64,000 nucleotides of DNA from PALSA-243 sp963743705 (GTDB lineage Bacteria > Acidobacteriota > Terriglobia > Bryobacterales > Bryobacteraceae). Below the pieces are notes generated by a model. That model did not search any database, was not told where the DNA came from, and worked only from the letters and a program-made list of their open reading frames with translations. Numbering within the stretch: the first letter of the stretch is position 1; each line of letters begins with the position of its first letter. Positions 35,876 to 42,920 of this stretch are shown here, one piece after another. The stretch lies in NCBI GenBank assembly GCA_963743705.1, contig CAVUQS010000019.1, positions 1-64,000 of the forward strand, read 5' to 3'. The translations under genes were made by a program, and so were the position numbers.

Positions 35876-36600
35876 GCGAACTCAAGACGCGGGAGATATC
35901 GAAATCCTATCGTGGGCGGCGCGTGGTGCACGACGTTTCGCTCAGCGTGAAGCAGGGCGAAGTAGTCGGCCTGCTGGGCCCGAACGGCGCCGGCAAGACC
36001 ACTTCGTTCTATATCATCGTGGGCCTGATTTCGCCCGATTCCGGCAATGTCCTCGTGGACGATCAGGACATCACGCATCTCCCCATGTACAAGCGCGCCC
36101 AGCGCGGCATCAGCTATCTTCCGCAGGAAGCTTCGGTCTTCCGCAAGCTCACCGTAGAAGAGAATCTCATGGCGATTCTCGAAACGCTGCCGCTGCGTAA
36201 CCGCGAGCGCCGCGAAAAGATGGAGCGGCTGATCGATCAGCTCGGCCTCGATAAGGTCCGCCGCAGCCGCGGCTACATGCTTTCCGGCGGCGAACGGCGG
36301 CGCGTCGAAATTGCGCGGTCGCTGGTGATCGATCCTCGCTTCCTGCTGCTCGACGAGCCCTTTTCCGGCATCGACCCCATCCAGGTGCTCGAACTTCAGC
36401 GGATTATCTTCGATCTCAAGCGGAGCGGCATCGGCATCCTCATCACCGATCACAACGTGCGCGAGACCCTGGTGGTCACCGATAGCGCCTACATCATCAA
36501 CGAAGGCCGTATTTTCCGCGGCGGCACGCCGGAAGCGCTCGAGCGCGACCCTGAAGTGAAGCGGGTTTATTTAGGGGAATCCTTCACACTTCGCGTTTGA
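35872..36600 (+). CDS. lptB: LPS export ABC transporter ATPase LptB
   Basis: The cytoplasmic ATPase of the LPS exporter, 242 residues. Walker A GLLGPNGAGKTTSFYIIVG, Q-loop SYLPQEASVFRKLTVEENL, signature YMLSGGERRRVEIARSL, Walker B FLLLDEPFSGIDPIQV and switch His in ITDHNVRET. The RKLTVEENL and FSGIDPI stretches are typical of LptB. It is translationally coupled to the LptC/LptA-like gene. The LptF/G permeases are not in this window. Confidence 0.95.
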   Translation: MSELKTREISKSYRGRRVVHDVSLSVKQGEVVGLLGPNGAGKTTSFYIIVGLISPDSGNVLVDDQDITHLPMYKRAQRGISYLPQEASVFRKLTVEENLMAILETLPLRNRERREKMERLIDQLGLDKVRRSRGYMLSGGERRRVEIARSLVIDPRFLLLDEPFSGIDPIQVLELQRIIFDLKRSGIGILITDHNVRETLVVTDSAYIINEGRIFRGGTPEALERDPEVKRVYLGESFTLRV

Positions 36601-36641
36601 GCGGTGAATTTTGCAACTGGCGATTTCCGTACAATGGAGCC

Positions 36642-37256
36642 ATGTTGAAACGCTTCCTCATTCCTTTTTTCGTCATCGCGGCCCCGGCGTGGTGCCAGTT
36701 GTTTTCCGCGGGCATTAAGGGCGGCGTCCCTCTTACCGATTTCTTCACCACGGCGCAGAACCAAAGCTTTTCTTTCAACCCCAGTACCAGCCGCTATATT
36801 ATTGGTCCCACCGCCGAGATCCATTTCCCATTCGGAATAGGCTTCGAGGTCGACGCTCTCTACCGCCACATGAGCTACACCGGTTCCGGCGTGCTGCAGG
36901 GCATCGCGGCGGCTTCGAAGGTCAACAGCGGCGATTGGGAATTCCCGCTGCTCGTGAAATACCGCTTCCACGCCGAAGTCGTGCGCCCGTTCATTGACGC
37001 CGGCATCGCGTGGGACCATCTCTTCGGCCTCACGCAGAGCGTGGCGCAATCGATTTCCAACGGGACGCCCACCGTGGTCAATAAGAACTCGACGGCCGGT
37101 TTCGTCATGGGCGCTGGCGTCGATCTGCACTTTGGGGTTCACATCATGCCCGAGATTCGGTACACGCGCTGGAGTTCCGCGCAGATCGTCGACCCTTCCT
37201 CTTTCCTGAAGAGCAATCAAAACCAGGCGGAGTTTCTCTTGGGGATCACATTCTAG
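36642..37256 (+). CDS. Outer-membrane beta-barrel protein (OmpA/opacity-like)
   Basis: A protein of 204 residues with a signal peptide (MLKRFLIPFFVIAAPAWCQL). Alternating beta strands follow (FSAGIKGGVPLTDFF, YIIGPTAEIHFPFGIGFEVDALYRHMSY, EFPLLVKYRFHAEVVRPFIDAGIAWDHL, GFVMGAGVDLHFGVHIMPEIRYTRWSS) and an aromatic terminal strand (NQAEFLLGITF), as in small eight-stranded barrels. TACAAT (36630-36635) ends 6 bases before the ATG. A longer frame from 36597 overlaps lptB and lacks a site. Confidence 0.85.
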   Translation: MLKRFLIPFFVIAAPAWCQLFSAGIKGGVPLTDFFTTAQNQSFSFNPSTSRYIIGPTAEIHFPFGIGFEVDALYRHMSYTGSGVLQGIAAASKVNSGDWEFPLLVKYRFHAEVVRPFIDAGIAWDHLFGLTQSVAQSISNGTPTVVNKNSTAGFVMGAGVDLHFGVHIMPEIRYTRWSSAQIVDPSSFLKSNQNQAEFLLGITF

Positions 37257-37269
37257 CCCGCGTCGGGCT
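37255..37269 (+). terminator. Short hairpin at the end of the beta-barrel gene
   Basis: AGCCCG, CGT loop, CGGGCT: a perfect 6-bp GC-rich stem starting within the stop codon. No strong T-run follows (CTGTGCTT), so termination would be weak. Confidence 0.3.
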
Positions 37270-37444
37270 CTGTGCTTCCTGCCGCCACTCACGCATCATC
37301 CGGTCCGACCGCGGCAGCGAGTTCTACTTGTGTGAGCGCGCGCTGACCGATCCAACGTTTCCGAAATATCCGCGCCTGCCTGTTCTCATGTGCCGGGGCT
37401 ATGAGCCTCAACCTGCCACCGACCCCAGCAAGCCCGCGTCGTAG
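37259..37444 (+). CDS. Small zinc-ribbon-like protein frame without a canonical start
   Basis: The frame reads RVGLCASCRHSRIIRSDRGS, then EFYLCERALTDPTFPKYPRL, then PVLMCRGYEPQP, ending at TAG 37442-37444. Two Cys in CASC, one in FYLCE and one in VLMCRGY are spaced as in a small zinc ribbon, and the SRGS-FYLC-...-FPKYP-LPVL-C-GYE pattern resembles short proteins I recall from Acidobacteriota. No in-frame ATG, GTG or TTG lies close upstream, where the frame runs into the end of the beta-barrel gene. Either a rare start is used or a frameshift separates it from its start. It overlaps the transglutaminase-like pseudogene on the other strand by 37 bases. Confidence 0.45.
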   Translation, partial: RVGLCASCRHSRIIRSDRGSEFYLCERALTDPTFPKYPRLPVLMCRGYEPQPATDPSKPAS

Positions 37445-38029
37445 AGCCGCTGGTCCATGCGGCCGAGCGCCCGGATTTGCGGCGCCGTCAGCACCGGCCA
37501 GTGCGCGATTTCGCAGAGATGCTGCGGAATGGCCCAGACATCGGCCTCGGTGGTCATCCAATCGATGCGGTCGAAGCGGGTGAAGATTCACCGGCCGCGA
37601 AAAGCCTCGCAACGTTTTTTCGCCCTGCGGATTGTAGTAGTGCTCGAAGTACGACATCGCCAGCTCGCGCAAGTCGCGATAAACCGGCTCCCGAAAGCGC
37701 AACCCCGAATAGTTCGATTTCGCGATCGCGCCCAGACATCCGCGCACCCGGAAAATGGCGAGCACATGGTCGTCGTCGCGATTGGGCGCGGCCTCCAGGT
37801 CGAACAGCAGCGGCGGAAACCCCAGTTCGCGCAGCGCCGCCGCGGCGAACAGCGCGCCTTCCATGCAATGCGCCGTACGGTCGCGCAGTACGCGGCGCGG
37901 CGAGCGGCACGTGTTGCCGTTCGGTTCTTTGTTGTAAGTGAGGTCGTCGAGGAAGCGCTGGATCTTGTGCGGCGCATTCAACCGGCGGAACACAGCGCGC
38001 TCGGCGGGGCTAAACGGACTGGCGGGCAT
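37408..38029 (-). pseudogene. Transglutaminase-like protein with a frameshift
   Basis: From ATG 38029 (MPASPFSPAERAVFRRLN) the frame encodes a transglutaminase-like core: the Cys in DRTAHCMEGALFAAAALRELG, then DDDHVLAIFRVRGCLGAIAKSNYSGLRFREPVYRDLRELAMSYFEHY. At about 37588-37595, just after GFSRPVNL, it slips: the original frame runs on as low-complexity Arg/Pro sequence, while the +1 frame gives TRFDRIDWMTTEADVWAIPQ and ends LYDAGLLGSVAG at TGA 37408-37410. One extra base explains it. His and Asp candidates (DDDH) follow the Cys, so the core is intact. Sequencing error is a real alternative. Confidence 0.65.
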
Positions 38030-38076
38030 TCCGCCATAGCGTAACAAACCCGCGCCGCACGCTAAAATGGCGTTCA

Positions 38077-38967
38077 GTGTTGGTTTCCATTGCTCCCAAG
38101 CAAGAACGTCCCCAGTGGCTGCGTGCGCCCGCTCCCGTCGGTGCGAACTATCGCGAGCTCAAGGGTCTCATTCAGCAATTGCGGCTGCACACGGTCTGCG
38201 AAAGCGCCGCGTGTCCCAATGTAGGCGAGTGCTGGAATCAGCGCACCGCCACGTTCATGATCTTAGGCAACGTGTGTACGCGCCGCTGCGGCTTCTGCGC
38301 CGTGCAGAAAGGCGCTCCGCTGGCCGTCGATTATGATGAGCCGCGGCGCGTAGCCGAAGCCGTGGCCGTGATGGGCCTGAAGTTCGCCGTGATCACGAGC
38401 GTCAACCGCGATGACCGTAAGGATGGCGGCGCCGAACTGTTCGCCATGGTGATCCGCGCCATCCGCGAGCGCATCCCCGGCTGCGGCGTCGAAGTGCTGA
38501 TCCCCGATTTTCAGGGCAATCGCGATGCCGTGAAAATCGTCATGGACGCCGCGCCCGACGTGCTCAATCACAACACCGAAACCGTGCCGCGCCTCTACCG
38601 GCAGGTCCGATTAGGCGCGCGCTACGAACGCTCGCTCGATGTCCTCTCCCACGCCAAGCAGTTGTCGCCGCAAACGCCCGTGAAATCCGGGCTCATGCTC
38701 GGTCTCGGCGAAACTGCAGAAGAAGTTCTCCAAGTGATGCGCGATCTTCGCGCGCACGGCGTCGATATCCTGACCATTGGCCAATATCTCCGCCCCTCGC
38801 CCAAGCATCTGCCCATCGTCCGCTACGTCCCGCCCGCCGAGTTCGACGAATTCCGCCGCGAAGGCTACGCCATGGGCTTCGGCCACGTGGAAGCCGGTCC
38901 GCTGGTGCGCAGTTCGTATCACGCTTCCGACGCCTCAGTGGCGCAGACCTCCCGGTCTGCGCGCTAG
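38077..38967 (+). CDS. lipA: Lipoyl synthase
   Basis: A radical SAM enzyme inserting two sulfurs into protein-bound octanoyl groups. Length 296 residues. Auxiliary cluster cysteines are in VCESAACPNVGECW, the radical SAM motif in GNVCTRRCGFCAV (CxxxCxxC), and the conserved Arg-Ser-Ser-Tyr in PLVRSSYHASD near the end. GTG 38077 is the likely start; TAAAAT at 38063-38068 lies 8 bases before it, with no ribosome-binding site, so it may be leaderless. No lipB is adjacent. Confidence 0.95.
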   Translation: MLVSIAPKQERPQWLRAPAPVGANYRELKGLIQQLRLHTVCESAACPNVGECWNQRTATFMILGNVCTRRCGFCAVQKGAPLAVDYDEPRRVAEAVAVMGLKFAVITSVNRDDRKDGGAELFAMVIRAIRERIPGCGVEVLIPDFQGNRDAVKIVMDAAPDVLNHNTETVPRLYRQVRLGARYERSLDVLSHAKQLSPQTPVKSGLMLGLGETAEEVLQVMRDLRAHGVDILTIGQYLRPSPKHLPIVRYVPPAEFDEFRREGYAMGFGHVEAGPLVRSSYHASDASVAQTSRSAR

Positions 38968-38982
38968 TTTTACGAAAGCCAC

Positions 38983-40497
38983 CTACTGCGCGAACAGCCC
39001 CCGCGCATCGATCGTATAGATCGCCACCTTGGCGCGAATGGCCGCGTTGGTTGCGCCGCGAAGCGCGGCGTCGTTATGCTCGTCACGGGTCAGCGACCCC
39101 GCCGTAAGGTAAAACAGCGCCTTCTTCTCACCGATGGTTCCCAGCATCTTGATCGCTGTCTCGAGTGCGGTGAGCCGCTGCGCGGTACTAACGCCACCCG
39201 AGGCTCCCGGAAGCGAATGAATCGCTTGTACCATTAAGTCACGGTCAGCCGTGAAGTCCTGGTGCACCTTCACTCCATCGTTGCTGACCGAAAGCACCGC
39301 AACCGCTGCCTTGGCGTTGACTTGCGTGCGAACATATTTCTCCGCCCATTCAGCCGCCCGGGTACGATCCACCTCCGTCATCGAATCGAGATCGAAGTAC
39401 ATCGCAATCAGCTGTTGGGACGCTGGAACGGCAGCCGGCGCCGTGGTTTTCGCTTGCGCCAACAGCACGCGCGCCTTTCGCACCGGCTTATCCGCTGGAG
39501 CCGGCTCCGGCACGGCGATCGGTTCAGCCACACGCACCGCCGCCACGTTCGGCGCTGGCTTCACCGGAGCCTGGCGATCCACGCTCGCCGCTCCAAACAA
39601 TGCCGACGCCCCTGCGCACGCGAACGTCATCACCACGACACGCCATCGGGAAATCTTGGTGGCCGTCATCCCGCTCAGAATGCGCTGCAGCCGCGTCCCC
39701 AGGAACGCGCCCGGCATCGCCGTACCCAATGCGTCAATCGTCAGTCCGCGCCCCTGCACCGCGCGCGCAAAAGAGAGCAGGTAGCCGCAATACTCCCGCG
39801 CATCGTGACCCTGCGCGAGGACGTTCGCATCGCAAGCCTCCTCCGCCAGCGCCGAGAGCCGTCGCTCCAGCCACCACGCCAGCGGATGGAACCAGAACAC
39901 CGCTCGATTCACCAATGCCAATGCATGTACCAGCGGATCGCGCCGCGCCGCGTGCGTTCGCTCATGCGCCAGCACGGCATCGAGCTGCGCCTGCGGCCAC
40001 GCATGCCACCCGTCCGGCAAAATTACCCAGGGGCGCAGCCAGCCCACCGTGATCGGCGCCGTGCACGCGGAGCTCGTCAGGATTCCGTCGCGAACCGCAG
40101 CGTGGCGAACGAGCCATCGCGCCCGGACCACGCCAACCGCAATGCGCGCCACCAGCAAGGACAAGCCCAGCAGATAGATCCCCGCGGCGGCATCCCACCA
40201 GCTCCACGAACGCCCCGGCGTAGTCCCGTGCGAAGACGCCACCGGCGCGGTTAAAGATAGAGGCGCCAGTGCCACATCGATTCCCGCCGCCACCGGTGCT
40301 GCCGGAAGCACGCGCAAATGCGCCTTCGGCCCCCACGCCGTCCAAACCGGAAGCAGCAGCATCGTGAGCGTCACCGCCGCCCAAGCCGCATGCCGCGCGG
40401 CCGCCATCCTGACGCGCAACACAAACAACACCAGCGCCGTAGCCGCGCCAATCAACGCCGCGCGAATCGCGCATTCTGCCAGCAAGGTATACATCAC
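38983..40497 (-). CDS. BlaR1-like M56 metallopeptidase with a C-terminal VWFA-like domain
   Basis: An integral membrane zinc peptidase of 504 residues. Several membrane helices occupy the first 125 residues. The zinc site is HERTHAARRDP with FWFHPLAWWLERRLSALAEEACDANVL, as in BlaR1/MecR1. A further membrane helix follows at about 280-300 (WRVVVMTFACAGASALFGAA). In place of the penicillin-binding sensor there is a Pro/Ala linker and about 140 residues (QQLIAMYFDLDSMTEVDRTRAAEW ... IRAKVAIYTIDARGLFAQ) that match the end of Acidobacteriota VWFA-related domains. The gene overlaps the BlaI-type repressor in ATGA. Family precedent: sensing activates the peptidase, leading to repressor cleavage. Here the signal is unknown. 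Confidence 0.85.
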   Translation of the reverse strand: MMYTLLAECAIRAALIGAATALVLFVLRVRMAAARHAAWAAVTLTMLLLPVWTAWGPKAHLRVLPAAPVAAGIDVALAPLSLTAPVASSHGTTPGRSWSWWDAAAGIYLLGLSLLVARIAVGVVRARWLVRHAAVRDGILTSSACTAPITVGWLRPWVILPDGWHAWPQAQLDAVLAHERTHAARRDPLVHALALVNRAVFWFHPLAWWLERRLSALAEEACDANVLAQGHDAREYCGYLLSFARAVQGRGLTIDALGTAMPGAFLGTRLQRILSGMTATKISRWRVVVMTFACAGASALFGAASVDRQAPVKPAPNVAAVRVAEPIAVPEPAPADKPVRKARVLLAQAKTTAPAAVPASQQLIAMYFDLDSMTEVDRTRAAEWAEKYVRTQVNAKAAVAVLSVSNDGVKVHQDFTADRDLMVQAIHSLPGASGGVSTAQRLTALETAIKMLGTIGEKKALFYLTAGSLTRDEHNDAALRGATNAAIRAKVAIYTIDARGLFAQ

Positions 40498-40904
40498 TCG
40501 CCTCCTTTGCGGCGAGCGCCGCGGACGAATTCCTCCAAACGATCCAATTCGCCCTTACTCAACGCCGCCGCGTCTACCATGCCCGCCACCAGTTCTTCCA
40601 CCGAACCCTGGCAGAAACGGTCGATGATCTGCCGCACCGCCCGTGCCGCCAGACTGCGCGCCGGTTCCACCGCCCGGTAAATGTATGCGCGCCCCTCCGC
40701 CTCATGCCGCAGGTAGCCTTTCTGCTCCAGCCGCCGCAAGAGTGTGCGAATGGTCGCCTCCTTGAGGTTGCGCTTGCGCGAAACTGCCAGGTACACGGCC
40801 TCCACGGAACACGGCTCCGCCTTCCATACCGCCTGCATTACTTCGTTTTCGAGCTCTGTCAGCGGCGCCCGGACGCGGCCGCCTGGTGCGGTACGTTTCG
40901 TCAT
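40494..40904 (-). CDS. BlaI/MecI/CopY-family transcriptional repressor
   Basis: A winged-helix repressor of 136 residues: LTELENEVMQAVWKAEPCSVEAVYLAVSRKRNLKEATIRTLLRRLEQKGYLRHEAEGRAYIYRAV, then a dimerisation tail (FCQGSVEELVAGMV...LDRLEEFVRGARRKG). ATG 40904 is chosen; a longer frame would start inside the promoter. It is followed by the M56 gene with a 4-base overlap. A palindromic operator covers its own -10 and start codon, so autoregulation is expected. Confidence 0.93.
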   Translation of the reverse strand: MTKRTAPGGRVRAPLTELENEVMQAVWKAEPCSVEAVYLAVSRKRNLKEATIRTLLRRLEQKGYLRHEAEGRAYIYRAVEPARSLAARAVRQIIDRFCQGSVEELVAGMVDAAALSKGELDRLEEFVRGARRKGGE

Positions 40905-40940
40905 GGTACAACTTGTACCACTAACGGATTTCCGCGTCAA
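40904..40940 (-). promoter_or_regulatory. Promoter and operator of the BlaI-type repressor gene
   Basis: Read on the minus strand: TTGACG (40940-40935), 17 bases, then TACAAG (40917-40912), 7 bases before the ATG. A perfect palindrome, TGGTACAA-C-TTGTACCA, covers 40904-40920, that is the -10 box to the first base of the ATG. The TACA...TGTA core is the recognition pattern of BlaI/CopY repressors. The same region lies upstream of the divergent biotin carboxylase gene. Confidence 0.8.
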
Positions 40941-40959
40941 GCGCTAAAATCGTCCCTTC

Positions 40960-42450
40960 ATGTTTCGAAAGGTACTGATCGCCAATCGCGGCGAAATCGC
41001 CGTGCGCGTCATCCGCGCGCTACGGGAGATGGGGATCGCCAGCGTCGCCGTCTATTCGGACGCTGACCGCGCTTCGCTCCACGTGCGCCGCGCCGATGAA
41101 GCCGCTCATGTCGGCCCAGCCTCCTCATCCGAAAGCTACCTGCGCATCGAGCGCATCATCGACGCCGCGAAAAAGCACGGGGCCGAAGCCATCCATCCCG
41201 GCTACGGATTCCTTAGTGAGAATGCCGATTTTGCCGCCGCGTGCGAAGACGCCGGCCTCGTTTTCATCGGACCCTCCGCCGCCTCCATCCGCGCCCTCGG
41301 CTCGAAAACCTCCGCGCGCCAGATCGCCAAGGCGGCCGGAACGCCCACCGCCCCCGGCATCGATCACGGCGTCACCTTCGAAGAAGCCCGCGCCTTCGGC
41401 CGCGAGCATGGATATCCGGTGTTGCTCAAGGCAGTTGCCGGCGGCGGCGGCAAAGGCATGCGCCGCGTCGATCGCGAGGGCGAATTGGAATCGGCGCTGC
41501 GCGACGCTGCCAGTGAAGCCGAGAGCGCCTTCCGCAACGCCGAAGTCTACGTCGAAAAGCTCATCGAGCGTCCGCGCCACATCGAGATCCAACTGCTCGG
41601 CGACCGCCACGGCAACATGGTCCACCTCGGCGAACGCGAATGCTCCATCCAGCGCCGCCATCAAAAGGTGATCGAAGAGTGTCCCTCGCCATTGATCGCG
41701 CGCTATCCGGAAATGCGTGACGCGATGGGCGAAGCCGCCATCCGCGCCGCCCGCGCGGCCGGATATTACAACGCCGGCACTGTCGAATTCCTCGTCGATG
41801 AACAGCGCCGCTTCTATTTCCTCGAGGTGAACACGCGCCTTCAGGTTGAGCATCCCGTCACGGAACTAGTCACCGGCCTTGACCTCGTCAAGCTGCAAAT
41901 CGAAATCGCCGCCGGCGCGAAGCTTCCTTTCGCGCAAGACGACATCGCCTTGCGCGGCTCCGCTATCGAGTGCCGCATCTACGCCGAAGATCCGTCCAAC
42001 AACTTTCTACCGTTCCCCGGCAAGATCACTGGCCTCGCCGAGCCCGCCGGACCAGGCGTTCGCGTGGATGGCGGCGTCTACGAAGGCTGGACCGTCCCTA
42101 TGGAATACGACCCCCTGCTCGCCAAGCTCGCCGTCTGGGCCTCCACGCGCGACGATGCCTCCGCCCGCGCCGTCCGCGCCCTCAGCGAATATTACGTCGC
42201 CGGCATCCGCACCAACATCGGTTTCTTCCGCCAGATACTGGAAGATCCCGAATTCCGCGCCGGCAATCTCCACACCGGTTTCATCGCCGAGTTCTTCGCC
42301 CGCGTAAAACCCGATGTGCCGCCTCCCGATGTCGAAGCCGTGGCCGCCTTCGTCGCCGCGCTGCACGCCACGGCTCGCGGCGAGACATCCCGACCCGAGC
42401 GAAACGGCAGCCGATGGCTCGATGCCGGAAGGGAAGGGATGCTGCGATGA
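40960..42450 (+). CDS. Biotin carboxylase (acyl-CoA carboxylase alpha-type, N-terminal subunit)
   Basis: ATP-dependent carboxylation of biotin, the first half-reaction of acetyl-, propionyl- or methylcrotonyl-CoA carboxylase. Length 496 residues. Markers: FRKVLIANRGEIAVRVIRALRE, AIHPGYGFLSENADFA, LLKAVAGGGGKGMRRV (ATP loop), ERECSIQRRHQKVIEECPS, FLEVNTRLQVEHPVTELVTGLDLV and ECRIYAEDP. The C-terminal end (VKPDVPPPDVEAVAAFVAALHA) resembles that of alpha subunits. It overlaps the biotin-carrier gene in ATGA. TAAAAT at 40945-40950 lies 9 bases before the ATG. No carboxyltransferase gene is in view. Confidence 0.92.
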   Translation: MFRKVLIANRGEIAVRVIRALREMGIASVAVYSDADRASLHVRRADEAAHVGPASSSESYLRIERIIDAAKKHGAEAIHPGYGFLSENADFAAACEDAGLVFIGPSAASIRALGSKTSARQIAKAAGTPTAPGIDHGVTFEEARAFGREHGYPVLLKAVAGGGGKGMRRVDREGELESALRDAASEAESAFRNAEVYVEKLIERPRHIEIQLLGDRHGNMVHLGERECSIQRRHQKVIEECPSPLIARYPEMRDAMGEAAIRAARAAGYYNAGTVEFLVDEQRRFYFLEVNTRLQVEHPVTELVTGLDLVKLQIEIAAGAKLPFAQDDIALRGSAIECRIYAEDPSNNFLPFPGKITGLAEPAGPGVRVDGGVYEGWTVPMEYDPLLAKLAVWASTRDDASARAVRALSEYYVAGIRTNIGFFRQILEDPEFRAGNLHTGFIAEFFARVKPDVPPPDVEAVAAFVAALHATARGETSRPERNGSRWLDAGREGMLR

Positions 42451-42920
42451 AGCTCGATCTCACTATCAACGGCCGCGAGCAGCGCATCGAACTCACGCCC
42501 GGCAAGTTCCGCCTCGGCGATGCGTCCGAGCGTGAGGTCATCGTCGAAACTCCCGAGCCCGGCGTGTATCTCGTGCTGATGGACGGCCGCAGTTACGATG
42601 CGCGCATCGACAACGGAACCGTCACCGTTTGCGGTCATCGCTTCGATATCGAAGTCCGCGATCCGCGCCGTTGGAGCCGTCAATCGGCGGCCGCGGCGCA
42701 CAGCGGGGTACAGAAGCTGGCGGCGCCCATGCCCGGCAAAGTCGTCCGCATCCTGGTCGAGGTCGGCGATACCGTCGAGGCCGGGCAGGGAATTGTGGTC
42801 GTGGAAGCGATGAAGATGCAGAACGAAATGAAGGCCGCGCGCGCCGGGAAAATCGCCAGCATTTCCGCCAAAGTCGGCGCCACCGTGTCCGCCGGCGAGG
42901 TGCTAGCCGCCATTGAGTAA
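42447..42920 (+). CDS. Biotin carboxyl-carrier protein
   Basis: A protein of 157 residues. The C-terminal biotinyl domain (LAAPMPGKVVRILVEVGDTVEAGQGIVVVEAMKMQNEMKAARAGKIASISAKVGATVSAGEVLAAIE) carries the biotin Lys in EAMKM. The N-terminal part (MKLDLTINGREQRIELTP...YDARIDNGTVTVCGHRFDIEV) resembles the BT linker domain of propionyl/acyl-CoA carboxylase alpha subunits, not E. coli AccB. With the preceding gene it adds to about 650 residues, the size of a one-chain alpha subunit. Its end overlaps the convergent MEMO gene by 18 bases. Confidence 0.9.
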   Translation: MKLDLTINGREQRIELTPGKFRLGDASEREVIVETPEPGVYLVLMDGRSYDARIDNGTVTVCGHRFDIEVRDPRRWSRQSAAAAHSGVQKLAAPMPGKVVRILVEVGDTVEAGQGIVVVEAMKMQNEMKAARAGKIASISAKVGATVSAGEVLAAIE

